Source: Candidatus Omnitrophota bacterium
GTDB taxonomy: Bacteria; Hinthialibacterota; Hinthialibacteria; Hinthialibacterales; JAKPRU01
Length of the DNA stretch: 64,000 bases
Direction of reading: 5' to 3'
Assembly: GCA_029570205.1 (NCBI GenBank)
Contig: JAKQSI010000118.1
Location: 1 to 64,000 of the forward strand
This document shows positions 44,227-53,216 of this stretch, in pieces. Within the stretch, counting starts at the first letter, position 1; each line of letters opens with the position of its first letter. Below the pieces are notes generated by a model. The model did no database searches and was not told where the DNA came from. It was given only the letters and a program-made list of their open reading frames with translations. A program made the translations under genes and the position numbers.

Positions 44227-45408
44227 ATGAATCGTATTCTCTATCCGTTCTCGGCGATTGTGGGCCAGGATGCGATGAAAACCGCGCTGTTGCTGAACGC
44301 GGTAGACTCCACCATCGGCGGGGTCCTGATTCGCGGCCAGAAAGGAACCGGAAAATCCACCGCTGCCCGCGCCCTGGCGGCTCTCCTGCCCCCAATCGAA
44401 ACCGTGGATGGATGCCTGTTCCATTGCCCCCCGGATGATCCCGATTCCATGCACGAGGGCTGCCTTGAACGATTTGCTGGTGGCGAAACGCTTCCACGAA
44501 CCCGGCGTGCCACCCCGTTTGTCGAACTTCCCCTCAGCGCCACCGAGGACCGAATCGTGGGAACGCTGCATATCGAACATGCGCTCCGCACCGGCCAACG
44601 CCGTTTCGAACCGGGGCTTCTCGCAGCCGCCAACCGGGGCATCCTCTATGTGGATGAGGTCAACCTTCTGGACGACCATCTGGTGGATATGCTGCTGGAT
44701 GCCTCGGCGTCCGGGATCAATGTTGTGGAACGCGAGGGCATTTCGTATTCCCACCCGGCGCGCTTCATGCTGATCGGAACCATGAATCCCGAAGAGGGGG
44801 ATTTGCGCCCGCAATTCCTCGACCGTTTTGGTCTGTGCGTTTCGGTGAAAGGGCTTCCCAGCCCCGAAGACCGCGCTGAAATCATCGGTCGCCGGATGCA
44901 GTTTGAGCAGGATCCACACGGATTCCGCGATGAATGGTCCGAGGAGGAACAGAGCCTTTCCGAGCGGATTATCGCAGCGCGTGAGCGTCTCAACAGCATC
45001 AATATCTCGGACGAGATTACTGATCTGGCGGTTCGGGTGGCGCTTGAGGCCGAGGTCCACGGTCACCGGACCGACATCGCCCTTCTGAAAACGGCACGCG
45101 CCCTGGCTGCCTTGATGGAAAGAGACTTTATCATTGCGGATGATGTCATTGAGGCCGCTCAATTCGTCTTGCCTCACCGCATTCAGAATGCTCCCCTGGG
45201 AACTCCGGAAACATTATTCGGCAAGATCCGCGAAGCCATCTCCCGCGCTATGGGCGAGATTCCACGTGAAAAGCAACAGCCCGCCCCAACGGCTTACGAG
45301 GATGACCTGGAATCCATGCAATTCCCTGGATCGGGCGCTCCGGGCAGTGTGCTGTTCACCTTTCTCAAAAAAAAACGGATGAGGAGGTGTTTGATGCGGA
45401 CGAGTTAG
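44227..45408 (+). CDS. Mg/Co chelatase AAA+ subunit (ChlI/BchI-like), frame-0 product
   Basis: A 393-residue AAA+ ATPase of the magnesium/cobalt chelatase family. It starts PFSAIVGQDAMKTALLLNAV; Walker A GQKGTGKST is at residues 37-45; Walker B is GILYVDEVNLLDDH, and HPARFMLIGTMNPEEGDLRP carries sensor residues. After FLKKK the frame ends in a short unrelated tail. At the A9 run (45367-45375) a -1 slip joins it to the VWA frame, which would give a 678-residue ChlD-like protein. The upstream B12 operon suggests a cobalt chelatase. ATG 44227 has AAGAAG upstream. Confidence 0.85.
   Translation: MNRILYPFSAIVGQDAMKTALLLNAVDSTIGGVLIRGQKGTGKSTAARALAALLPPIETVDGCLFHCPPDDPDSMHEGCLERFAGGETLPRTRRATPFVELPLSATEDRIVGTLHIEHALRTGQRRFEPGLLAAANRGILYVDEVNLLDDHLVDMLLDASASGINVVEREGISYSHPARFMLIGTMNPEEGDLRPQFLDRFGLCVSVKGLPSPEDRAEIIGRRMQFEQDPHGFRDEWSEEEQSLSERIIAARERLNSINISDEITDLAVRVALEAEVHGHRTDIALLKTARALAALMERDFIIADDVIEAAQFVLPHRIQNAPLGTPETLFGKIREAISRAMGEIPREKQQPAPTAYEDDLESMQFPGSGAPGSVLFTFLKKKRMRRCLMRTS
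45367..45375 (+). promoter_or_regulatory. Candidate -1 programmed frameshift slippery site (A9)
   Basis: Nine A residues are read CTC-AAA-AAA-AAA-CGG in the chelatase I frame. Shifting back one base gives AAA-ACG-GAT-GAG-GAG and continues without a stop into the VWA gene. The I-frame protein stops 33 bases later. Poly-A slippage of this sort is known for chlD genes that encode two chelatase subunits. Confidence 0.65.
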
Positions 45409-46262
45409 TCTGCATGGCTGATATCGACTTGGGCCAAATCAAAGCCAAATCGAAACCCCCGGGTCGAAAAAGCGACACCCGAACTCTTTCCCGTTCGGGG
45501 CGTTATGTCACTTCCCGACCCGTCCAAGACTGGGAGCGTCCCGCCGATATAGCTATCGATGCAACCCTGCGCGCGGCGGCGTTGAGTCACGCGGGTCCAG
45601 CTGAACCGTTCTTGGTCGAGCCACAGGATCTTTGCCGGAAAATCCGAAAGCGTCCTCAATGCAACCTGGTAGTCTTCCTTGTGGATGCCTCCGATTCCAT
45701 GGGAACGCACCGACGAATGTCCGCGGCAAAAGGGGCTATCCTGGCCTTACTCACCGGCGCATATCAGAAGCGCGACCGGGTGGCGCTGGTATCTTTCCGG
45801 GGGATGCAGGCCGAGATTCTTCTGCCGCCAACGACCAGTGTGACTCTGGCTCGCGAACGCTTGCGCCGTCTTCCAACCGGCGGGGCAACGCCATTCGCCG
45901 ACGGCCTGTTGAAAGCCTGGCGAACCATACAAATGGAACGAATCAAAGATCCGCATATCAATCCGCTTCTCGTGGTGGTTTCCGATGGCGACGCAAATGT
46001 CCCGCTTGAAAGCGGGCGCGCAATCCTCAAGGAATTGTGCAGTCTGGCTCAGGCCGTTCACGAAGATGGAATCCGTTCCCTGGTGATCGATACCAACACG
46101 GAACTGATCCCCCGCGATGAAATGGTCCGCATTGCAAAGGCTCTCGACGCACGGTACCACCACATCAAGGAACTGAAAGCCAAAAGCCTGATTGAGGCTG
46201 TTCAGGACATTGAAATTCGCTCGGATTGTCTGAACCAAGATCCCCCGCTTCCGACATATTGA
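45387..46262 (+). CDS. Chelatase VWA-domain region (ChlD/BchD C-terminal part)
   Basis: A 291-codon frame, with GTG as first possible start. An acidic/basic linker (DTRTLSRSGRYVTSRP) precedes a VWA domain: VVFLVDASDSMGTHRRMSAA has the MIDAS DxSxS at residues 100-104, then GGATPFADGL and VVVSDGDANVPL. It lacks its own ribosome binding site; GAGGAGG overlaps the GTG and ATG 45414 is too far away. The frame is open back through the A9 site, so it is better read as the second half of a frameshifted chlD-like protein than as a separate gene. The metal could be Co or Mg; no large subunit (CobN/BchH) is in the window. Confidence 0.8.
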   Translation: MFDADELVCMADIDLGQIKAKSKPPGRKSDTRTLSRSGRYVTSRPVQDWERPADIAIDATLRAAALSHAGPAEPFLVEPQDLCRKIRKRPQCNLVVFLVDASDSMGTHRRMSAAKGAILALLTGAYQKRDRVALVSFRGMQAEILLPPTTSVTLARERLRRLPTGGATPFADGLLKAWRTIQMERIKDPHINPLLVVVSDGDANVPLESGRAILKELCSLAQAVHEDGIRSLVIDTNTELIPRDEMVRIAKALDARYHHIKELKAKSLIEAVQDIEIRSDCLNQDPPLPTY

Positions 46263-46300
46263 CCTCCACTGCCCTTACCCCCACAATACGTCTCACAATC

Positions 46301-46333
46301 GCCGGTGACGGAGATGTCCCCCGTCAGCCCGGC
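46301..46333. other. Strong hairpin before the 770-residue gene
   Basis: GCCGGTGACGG and CCGTCAGCCCGGC pair with a two-base bulge. No T-run follows on either strand, so it could be an RNA structure in the 5-prime leader of the next gene or a Rho-type end of the chelatase transcript. Confidence 0.35.
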
Positions 46334-46369
46334 GGGCACGACAACAAGAACTGAAACGAGGACGAAAAA

Positions 46370-48682
46370 ATGCTCTGTCCGCTCTTCCCCCTTACCGCTG
46401 CCCTGTTGATCGGGCTCACTCAGACCTCCGCTGATCCGGTCCTTCCCATGGGAAACGCGCCAAAACCCCTGGATTTTCCCCATTTCCCCAGCCGAATGCA
46501 CACCTTTGTGTGGCGCAACTGGCCCCTGGTGCAAGTCGGACGGCTTGCGGAAGTGCTGGACACATCACCGGAGAATGTCCGGACTGTCGCGGAATCCATG
46601 GGTCTCCCGCCACAACAGCCCATCCCGGAAAAAGACCGTAACCGCGTCCATGTCTCTCTGATCCGCCGCAATTGGCACCTGTTGCCATACGACCAGTTGC
46701 TGACTCTTCTGGATATGTCCGCCGATGAATTGGCCTACACCCTGCGCGAGGATGACTTCCTGTTCGCCAAACTCGGCTTACTGAAACCCGATTGCTCACC
46801 CCTTCAGTACACTCCCCCTACACCGGAACAACTCCAACGCTGCGATGAGATCAAGAAAATCGCCGGAGAAATCTTCGGTTCCAACTCCGGCTCTCCCCAG
46901 GAAAAGCTCCTGCAATTCATCGAAGAGCTGAGCCGTAAAGACCCCGCAATAAAATGGAACGGGAAACCGGAAACGTCCCGATTCTCCCCCCGATATATTT
47001 ATTCCTATTTCGCCGTGTATGGCGACCCCCTGATGAATCCCGACCTGGACCCATTCCCGGAAGGTTTATTGCAGCGACTCTCGGCGCTTGGAGTGGATGG
47101 TGTCTGGATGCACACCGTTCTCCGGCATCTTGCACCGAGCGACATCTTCCCTGAATTCGGCGAGAACCACGAGATACGGTTGAACAATCTCCGGAATCTG
47201 GTCGAACGCGCGAAAAAATACGGGATCGGCATCTATCTATATATGAACGAACCCCGCGCCATGCCTCCCGCTTTCTTTGAGAAACGCGAACACCTGCGTG
47301 GAGTAGAGGAGCTCGGCTATTTCTCGATGTGTATCTCCACCCCGGAAGTGCGCCGGTGGCTCACGGATTCTCTGGCATACATCTTCGAGAACGTTCCCGG
47401 TCTCGCGGGTGTGTTCACGATCACCGCATCCGAGAACCTGACCAATTGCGCGTCTCACTACAAATGGAGAAACTGTCCTCATTGCAAGGACCGCGCCGCT
47501 GCGGAGATTATCGCCGAGGTAAACACCCTGATCGAAACCGGCGTCCATCGCGGTAACCCGGATGCCAAGGTGATTGTCTGGGACTGGGGCTGGCAGGATG
47601 AATGGGCCTGCGATGCGATCCGACAGCTGCCGAAATCCGTCTTGCACATGTCGGTCAGCGAATGGTCCCAACCGGTCCGCCGGGGTGGAGTGGAAACCGC
47701 TGTGGGGGAATACTCCATTTCGGTGGTGGGTCCCGGCCCCAGGGCCACGAAACATTGGGCCGCAGCAAAAGAATGCGGACTCAAAACAATGGCCAAAGTT
47801 CAGTTCAATAATACCTGGGAATTGTCGGCGGTCCCGTACCTGCCCGTAATGGACCTGATCGCCCGGCACTGCGAGAACCTGCTGACCGCAAACGTGGACG
47901 GATTGATGATGAGCTGGACGCTTGGCGGGTATCCGTCTCCCAACCTGGAATTGGTGCAGAAATTCGACCGGGATCCCGCTCCTGCAAAAGAAGAAGCATT
48001 GGATGCACTGGCGACGGATTATTTCGGCCCCGGAGCCGCCGAGGCCCGCAAAGCCTGGACTGCATTCAGCAACGCTTTCCAGGAATATCCTTACCACGGC
48101 GGCGTGGTATACAACTGCCCGGTTCAATATGGCCCGTCGAACCTGCTTTATGCCATGCCCACAGGCTACACCGCAACCATGGTCGGATTCCCCTATGATG
48201 ATGTGGATGGCTGGCGCGGACCGTATCCTCCCGATGTCTTCGCCGAGCAGTTCGAAAAGGTAGCATCCGGGTGGAAGTCGGGTCTGCCTGACCTGGAACG
48301 CGCCGTGGAACAAGCGCCTGCCGGGAAAAAGCAGACAGCGGAAGAACAACTCCGGTTTGCCCGCGCCGCGCAACTGCATTTCGCCACGGTCGCCAATCAA
48401 ACTCGATTCACCCTCGCCCGAAACGCCCTGCTGAATACGACAAATCCTCTTCCCGAAACGGAACGTCAAAAAACGATTGAATGGATTCGGCGGATCGTTC
48501 AGGATGAAATTCGGATTGCACAGGACCTCTATGGCCTTGCCTGCTCGGATTCCCGTATCGGTTTCGAGGCCACCAATCACTACTATTACATCCCCAGCGA
48601 TCTCGTAGAAAAAGTTATCAACTGCCGCTATGTCTTGCAGCAAATGACCTCGCCGGAAGGCAATCCGCCCCATGAGCCGTAA
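46370..48682 (+). CDS. Large secreted protein, probable TIM-barrel glycosidase, family not identified
   Basis: A 770-residue protein with a hydrophobic N-terminus (PLFPLTAALLIGLTQTSA). An N-terminal alpha-helical domain repeats the pattern WRNWPLVQVGRLAEVLD and RRNWHLLPYDQLLTLLD (roughly residues 45-130), a two-copy motif. The middle resembles a glycosidase barrel (GVDGVWMHTVLRHLAP, GIGIYLYMNEPRAMPP, GVFTITASENLTNCAS with a CxxC pair in WRNCPHCKD). A helical C-terminus follows. I do not recognise a named family. Confidence 0.7.
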   Translation: MLCPLFPLTAALLIGLTQTSADPVLPMGNAPKPLDFPHFPSRMHTFVWRNWPLVQVGRLAEVLDTSPENVRTVAESMGLPPQQPIPEKDRNRVHVSLIRRNWHLLPYDQLLTLLDMSADELAYTLREDDFLFAKLGLLKPDCSPLQYTPPTPEQLQRCDEIKKIAGEIFGSNSGSPQEKLLQFIEELSRKDPAIKWNGKPETSRFSPRYIYSYFAVYGDPLMNPDLDPFPEGLLQRLSALGVDGVWMHTVLRHLAPSDIFPEFGENHEIRLNNLRNLVERAKKYGIGIYLYMNEPRAMPPAFFEKREHLRGVEELGYFSMCISTPEVRRWLTDSLAYIFENVPGLAGVFTITASENLTNCASHYKWRNCPHCKDRAAAEIIAEVNTLIETGVHRGNPDAKVIVWDWGWQDEWACDAIRQLPKSVLHMSVSEWSQPVRRGGVETAVGEYSISVVGPGPRATKHWAAAKECGLKTMAKVQFNNTWELSAVPYLPVMDLIARHCENLLTANVDGLMMSWTLGGYPSPNLELVQKFDRDPAPAKEEALDALATDYFGPGAAEARKAWTAFSNAFQEYPYHGGVVYNCPVQYGPSNLLYAMPTGYTATMVGFPYDDVDGWRGPYPPDVFAEQFEKVASGWKSGLPDLERAVEQAPAGKKQTAEEQLRFARAAQLHFATVANQTRFTLARNALLNTTNPLPETERQKTIEWIRRIVQDEIRIAQDLYGLACSDSRIGFEATNHYYYIPSDLVEKVINCRYVLQQMTSPEGNPPHEP

Positions 48683-48769
48683 GAACCGGGCGCAGAATGC
48701 CTGCGGTTTCTCCCCGGGGATTCCTGTGCTTATTTTCCCCGTCTCTTTCTTCTTTTCAATTCTTAATGT

Positions 48770-50002
48770 TTAATTTGTAATTCTATTCACTTCTTCCAGC
48801 ATGGCTACCACATTCTCCGGCGGCACATCCGCGAGAATGTTGTGTACCTGCTGAAAGACAAATCCCCCGCCCGGCCTGAAAATGTCCACCATTTCGCGGA
48901 CATGTCTCCGCACTTCATCCGGTGTGCCTTTCATCAGGACCCCCTGGGTATCACAGCCGCCGCCCCAGAATGTGAGATCCTTTCCGAATTCCGTCTTTAA
49001 TTCTCTGGGATTCATACCTTCGCAAGTGATCTGCACGGGATTGATCGCATCCAGCCCCGCCTCAATCAGGTCGCCCAGAATAGGACGAACACCCCCGCAG
49101 CAGTGAAGCATCACGTTGACATCCGCCAATTCCTTCGCGCGATTCCAAAGGATTTTATGCCGTGGTTTGAAAAACTCCCGGTACATCTTCGGCGAGATTT
49201 GAGGGCCGGTCTGCATTCCCAAATCATCGCCGAACAAGATGACATCGATATACTCCCCGACACACCCCAGGAACGATTCCAGATTCTTCAGGTGCATTTC
49301 CACAACGCGATCCAAAAATTCATGTGCCCTTCTCGGCTCCCCGGCAAGAAGCATAAAGAAACGGTCGTTCCGATACAGGAACTGCCCCATCTCCAGCAGG
49401 TTTCCGCCGAACAGGCCGATGATGGCGCGGTCTGTCTCCTGGCGCAGTTTCTTTGCCCCGTCGCGAAGAATCTCTTTCCCGTTCGGTCCGGCGACCAGCG
49501 GACCGGGGGGACAGGCGATGGCCGTCCACATCGATTCCTGCATGGCCGCCGGGATGTTGTCGATATCATCCTGCTCAAGAAACGGGTAACTGCACTGCTC
49601 GAAATAAATCGCTCCATCCGGGAGTTTGGCAATCACATTTCCATTTTGGGACCGTATTACCCATTCTTTCTCGCGACGTTCCGGACCGGCCCAGGCCGGC
49701 ATTTGGCAAGGCGTTCCGTCAGGGAGAACCCAATCGGTCCAGGCGTCGTCCCCGCGTGCGAACGCGCGCCCCAACTCGATCGTGTCGATCCCGAAAAGGT
49801 CCAGGATATCCTCATCCACTATCGCCAGCTGCTGGATCGGATCGTACACACGCACCGGACGCGGCGGTAATCCAAGATATTTCCGCAACTTGGGATACAC
49901 CATCGCGCTGGTCCCGGATGATCGGTGTCCCGACAGGTCCACCGGCACACGGTCAGGCTCGATATGGTTCAACGATGCAAGGACTCGCTCCCTGGAGTTC
50001 AT
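48770..50002 (-). CDS. Uroporphyrinogen decarboxylase (URO-D) family protein
   Basis: A 410-residue TIM-barrel protein. It starts NSRERVLASLNHIEPDRVPV, as in MtaA/CmuA-like URO-D relatives, and has FGDDLGMQTGPQISPKMYRE and HCCGGVRPILGDLIEAGLDA, then GKDLTFWGGGCDTQGV, with His and Cys residues where methyltransferase members bind zinc. These proteins move methyl groups to or from corrinoids or remain uncharacterised; haem synthesis is unlikely. No corrinoid protein is adjacent. Confidence 0.85.
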   Translation of the reverse strand: MNSRERVLASLNHIEPDRVPVDLSGHRSSGTSAMVYPKLRKYLGLPPRPVRVYDPIQQLAIVDEDILDLFGIDTIELGRAFARGDDAWTDWVLPDGTPCQMPAWAGPERREKEWVIRSQNGNVIAKLPDGAIYFEQCSYPFLEQDDIDNIPAAMQESMWTAIACPPGPLVAGPNGKEILRDGAKKLRQETDRAIIGLFGGNLLEMGQFLYRNDRFFMLLAGEPRRAHEFLDRVVEMHLKNLESFLGCVGEYIDVILFGDDLGMQTGPQISPKMYREFFKPRHKILWNRAKELADVNVMLHCCGGVRPILGDLIEAGLDAINPVQITCEGMNPRELKTEFGKDLTFWGGGCDTQGVLMKGTPDEVRRHVREMVDIFRPGGGFVFQQVHNILADVPPENVVAMLEEVNRITN

Positions 50003-50184
50003 TTCTCCGTCTCCTTCCGATGAAATTGCCCTGATTATATTCCATTTGGCAATAAATGGAAAATCGTCAGGATTGTGTTCACTGACCTTTTGTGTTTGAC
50101 CGGTTTATAGGTAGACTTTTCGGATGTGTTTCTTGGGGCCACACAATGGCGGCCCGACACAATCTTTCTTCACAGGTTATGGGC

Positions 50185-51369
50185 ATGAAAATCGGAGTTC
50201 CCAAGGAAACCTTTCCTGGTGAGCGACGGGTATCTCTCGTTCCCGCTGTTCTTCCTTCGTTGACCAAGGCGGGCTTCGAAGTGCTGGTGGAATCCGGCGC
50301 GGGAGTCAGCGCCGCGTATCCCGACCAGGCATACTCGGAAAAAGGCGCGACAGTGGTTCCAGGTCGGGATGCGTTGTTCTCCCAGGCTGAGATTGTCACT
50401 CAAGTTCGTGGCCTCGGAGCCAATCCCGATGCCGGTCGGCAGGACTTGGCACGACTGCGCAAGGGGCAGGTGGTTCTCGGACTGCTTGAACCGCTCGCCG
50501 TACCGCAATCCGTTCAGGATCTGGCACAGACCGGCGTCACTGCCTTTGCGATGGAGTTGATGCCTCGGATCACTCGCGCACAAAGCATGGATGTGCTTTC
50601 CTCCATGGCCACCGTCTCCGGCTACAAGGCCGTCCTGATGGCGGCGGATACGCTGCCTCGGATGTTTCCCCTGTTAATGACCGCCGCCGGAACGGTATCT
50701 CCGGCGCGGGTGTTCGTGATCGGCGCGGGAGTTGCCGGTTTGCAGGCCATCGCCACCGCCCGACGGCTGGGAGCGGTGGTTCAGGCGTATGATGTCCGAC
50801 CCGCTGTCAAGGAACAGATCATGAGTCTCGGCGCAAAGTTTGTCGAATTGCCCCTGGAGGTAAAAGACGCCGAAGACAAGGGCGGCTATGCGAAAGAAAT
50901 GGACGAAAGTATCCTGCGCCGCCAGCGTGAAATGATGGTCCGCGTTCTCGCCGAAAGCGATGTGGTCATCACCACCGCCGCTATCCCCGGGAAACCTGCA
51001 CCGAAATTGATCACTGCCGATATGGTGGCCGGCATGGCCCCCGGTTCGGTAATTGTCGATGTCGTCGCCGACAGGGGAGGGAACTGCGAACTCACCCGGC
51101 CCGGCGAGAATGTGGTCGAGCATGACGTACAAATCCTTGGACCGACCAATCTTCCCTCCATGGTGCCCTATCACGCCAGCCAGATGTATTCCAAAAACAT
51201 GGCTGCCTTTCTGCTGCATCTGGTCAAAAAAGGCGAACTGCAATTGAACCTGGAAGATAATATCACCTGTGAGACCCTCGTCGCGCGAGATGGCGAGGTC
51301 GTTCATCCCGCCGTTCGAGAGGCATTGGGATTGCCGAAACAGGAATACACAGAAAAGAGGAGCAAATAA
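50185..51369 (+). CDS. pntAA: NAD(P) transhydrogenase alpha subunit, NAD-binding part
   Basis: A 394-residue subunit of the proton-translocating transhydrogenase, hydride transfer from NADH to NADP. It starts KIGVPKETFPGERRVSLVPA, shared with alanine dehydrogenase, and has the Rossmann motif VIGAGVAGLQAIATARRLGA and GPTNLPSMVPYHASQMYSKN. ATG 50185 has AGG eight bases upstream; ATG 50179 is possible. The stop overlaps the next ATG by one base. Confidence 0.95.
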   Translation: MKIGVPKETFPGERRVSLVPAVLPSLTKAGFEVLVESGAGVSAAYPDQAYSEKGATVVPGRDALFSQAEIVTQVRGLGANPDAGRQDLARLRKGQVVLGLLEPLAVPQSVQDLAQTGVTAFAMELMPRITRAQSMDVLSSMATVSGYKAVLMAADTLPRMFPLLMTAAGTVSPARVFVIGAGVAGLQAIATARRLGAVVQAYDVRPAVKEQIMSLGAKFVELPLEVKDAEDKGGYAKEMDESILRRQREMMVRVLAESDVVITTAAIPGKPAPKLITADMVAGMAPGSVIVDVVADRGGNCELTRPGENVVEHDVQILGPTNLPSMVPYHASQMYSKNMAAFLLHLVKKGELQLNLEDNITCETLVARDGEVVHPAVREALGLPKQEYTEKRSK

Positions 51370-51647
51370 TGGCCGATTTTGCCGACATTTTGACAATTTT
51401 CGTCCTGGCGATGTTTGTCGGTTTTGAAATCATTACCAAGGTCCCCCCCACATTGCATACACCCCTCATGTCCGGGTCCAATGCTATTTCGGGTATTACC
51501 CTTGTCGGCGCGCTGATCGCCGCCGGGTCCCATGAATGGCTCACTGCAACTCTCGGATTTCTCGCGGTGGTTTTCGCCACGATCAATGTGGTCGGCGGGT
51601 TCCTGATAACGCACCGCATGTTGCGGATGTTCCGAAGGAAAGAATGA
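51369..51647 (+). CDS. pntAB: NAD(P) transhydrogenase alpha subunit, membrane part
   Basis: A 92-residue membrane subunit with three predicted helices (FADILTIFVLAMFVGFEIIT, SGITLVGALIAAG, GFLAVVFATINVVGGF). The segment VPPTLHTPLMSGSNAISGI is the family hallmark. It lies between pntAA (one-base overlap) and pntB (four-base gap), the split-alpha arrangement of Rhodospirillum-type enzymes. Confidence 0.95.
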   Translation: MADFADILTIFVLAMFVGFEIITKVPPTLHTPLMSGSNAISGITLVGALIAAGSHEWLTATLGFLAVVFATINVVGGFLITHRMLRMFRRKE

Positions 51648-51651
51648 ACCC

Positions 51652-53037
51652 ATGCTGAACCAGACAATCGTAAATCTACTCTATCTTCTTTCTTCCGTGC
51701 TGTTTATCTACGGGCTGAAGGGATTATCGCATCCCCGGACAGCCGTGCGGGGGAACCTGATTGGTGCGGTCGGAATGCTGATCGCGATTGTCGCAACGCT
51801 CATGTTGGGGAATGTTCGCTGGGAGATTGTCATCTCCGGGATGATTATCGGTTCCGGCATTGGAACTGTCTGGTCGTTCAAGGTTCCCATGACCGCCATG
51901 CCGGAACTGGTAGCCATGTTCAACGGGTTCGGTGGAATTGCCTCGGTACTCGTTGCCGGTGCGGCTTTCATCACTACCGAAACGGAAAATGTCGATCTGC
52001 AAATGACGATTTCCACAGCGGCCTCCGGGCTGATCGGAGGCGTAACCTTTACCGGCAGTGTGGTCGCGTTCTTCAAGCTGCAGAATGTGAAATGGATACC
52101 CGACGGCGGGTTCTTCAGGGGACAGCAGGTACTCAGCACGGTTCTCCTGATCCTGTGTGTACTGTTGGGGGCCGTGCTTGTTTATAGCCCCGCGAGTGTC
52201 TGGGCCTATTGGGTGATCGTCCCGCTTTCCTTTGTGCTGGGCGTTACACTGGTCAGCCCCATCGGCGGGGCGGATATGCCGGTCGTGATCGCGCTCCTTA
52301 ACTCCTATTCCGGATTGGCAGCCTGCGCCACGGGTTTCGTTTTGAACAATAGTGTATTGATTGTCGCCGGTTCGCTGGTCGGCGCGTCGGGAGTGATTCT
52401 CACGAACATCATGTGCAAGGCGATGAATCGTTCCGTTTGGCATGTCGTGTTTGGAACACTTGGCCCGAGCAGTTCCACTCCCTCTGCCGATGATGTCTAT
52501 GCCGGGAAGGTGAAAGCCACTTCTCCCGAAGAGGTTGCGATGCTCTTTGACGGGGCACGGCGGGTTGTGATCGCTCCCGGATACGGCATGGCGGCAGCCC
52601 AATGCCAGCATGTCGTGCGGGACTTGGCTAATCTTCTGGAGGCGCGCGGAATTGAAGTGGAATATGCCATTCACCCGGTGGCCGGACGAATGCCGGGACA
52701 CATGAATGTCTTGCTCGCCGAGGCCGACATCCCGTACGACAAACTGAAAGAAATGGACGAAATCAATCCGACTTTCTCGCAAACCGACGTTGCTATCGTG
52801 ATCGGTGCAAACGATGTCGTGAATCCGGTCGCCCGGACCGATCCCAACAGCCCTATCGCCGGGATGCCCATTCTGGATGTGGACAAAGCCAGGACGGTCG
52901 TCGTGATCAAGCGTAGCCTCAGCCCCGGATTTGCCGGTATCCCGAATCCCCTGTTCGCAGCGGATAACACCCTCATGCTGTTCGGCGACGGCAAGAAAGC
53001 CGTCCTCGAAACCATCGCCGCCATCAAGGCAGGGTGA
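51652..53037 (+). CDS. pntB: NAD(P) transhydrogenase beta subunit
   Basis: A 461-residue subunit with about eight N-terminal helices and a C-terminal NADP domain. Conserved parts are FTGSVVAFFKLQ, the PVVIALLNSYSGLAACATGF block, APGYGMAAAQCQHVVRDLA and HPVAGRMPGHMNVLLAEADI, and VKRSLSPGFAG-like KRSLSPGFAGIPNPLF. It completes the transhydrogenase operon; followed by an inverted repeat. Confidence 0.96.
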   Translation: MLNQTIVNLLYLLSSVLFIYGLKGLSHPRTAVRGNLIGAVGMLIAIVATLMLGNVRWEIVISGMIIGSGIGTVWSFKVPMTAMPELVAMFNGFGGIASVLVAGAAFITTETENVDLQMTISTAASGLIGGVTFTGSVVAFFKLQNVKWIPDGGFFRGQQVLSTVLLILCVLLGAVLVYSPASVWAYWVIVPLSFVLGVTLVSPIGGADMPVVIALLNSYSGLAACATGFVLNNSVLIVAGSLVGASGVILTNIMCKAMNRSVWHVVFGTLGPSSSTPSADDVYAGKVKATSPEEVAMLFDGARRVVIAPGYGMAAAQCQHVVRDLANLLEARGIEVEYAIHPVAGRMPGHMNVLLAEADIPYDKLKEMDEINPTFSQTDVAIVIGANDVVNPVARTDPNSPIAGMPILDVDKARTVVVIKRSLSPGFAGIPNPLFAADNTLMLFGDGKKAVLETIAAIKAG

Positions 53038-53046
53038 GAAATGTTT

Positions 53047-53144
53047 GTCTGAACCTTGATTCGCCTGATTACAGGATTCTCTTGATTCGCCGAGTGTTTT
53101 CTTCATCATGGTAATCCTATAATCCTGCGAATCATGGTTCAGAC
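53047..53144. repeat. Long imperfect inverted repeat after pntB
   Basis: GTCTGAACCTTGATTCG at 53047-53063 is the reverse complement, with one mismatch, of CGAATCATGGTTCAGAC at 53128-53144. Internal segments with CTGATTACAGGATT and GGTAATCCTATAATCCTG extend the symmetry. This TCTGAACC...GATTACAGGATT style of palindromic repeat is widespread in bacterial genomes. It may end the pntB transcript. Confidence 0.65.
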
Positions 53145-53216
53145 TACCCTACAACTCTCACACCATCTCAACCTACCATCCCATCAATATGTCCCAAGAT
53201 TTCCAGGAGGCCCCTC

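Noticed and set aside
45387-46262. VWA frame as an independently translated gene
   Set aside because: The GTG start overlaps the only Shine-Dalgarno-like sequence and the next ATG is about 26 bases past it; frameshift expression explains the layout better.
47237-48673. 478-codon minus-strand frame
   Set aside because: It is antisense to the 770-residue secreted protein, whose signal peptide and composition are convincing.
51724-53109. 461-codon minus-strand frame
   Set aside because: It is antisense to pntB and has no recognisable domain.
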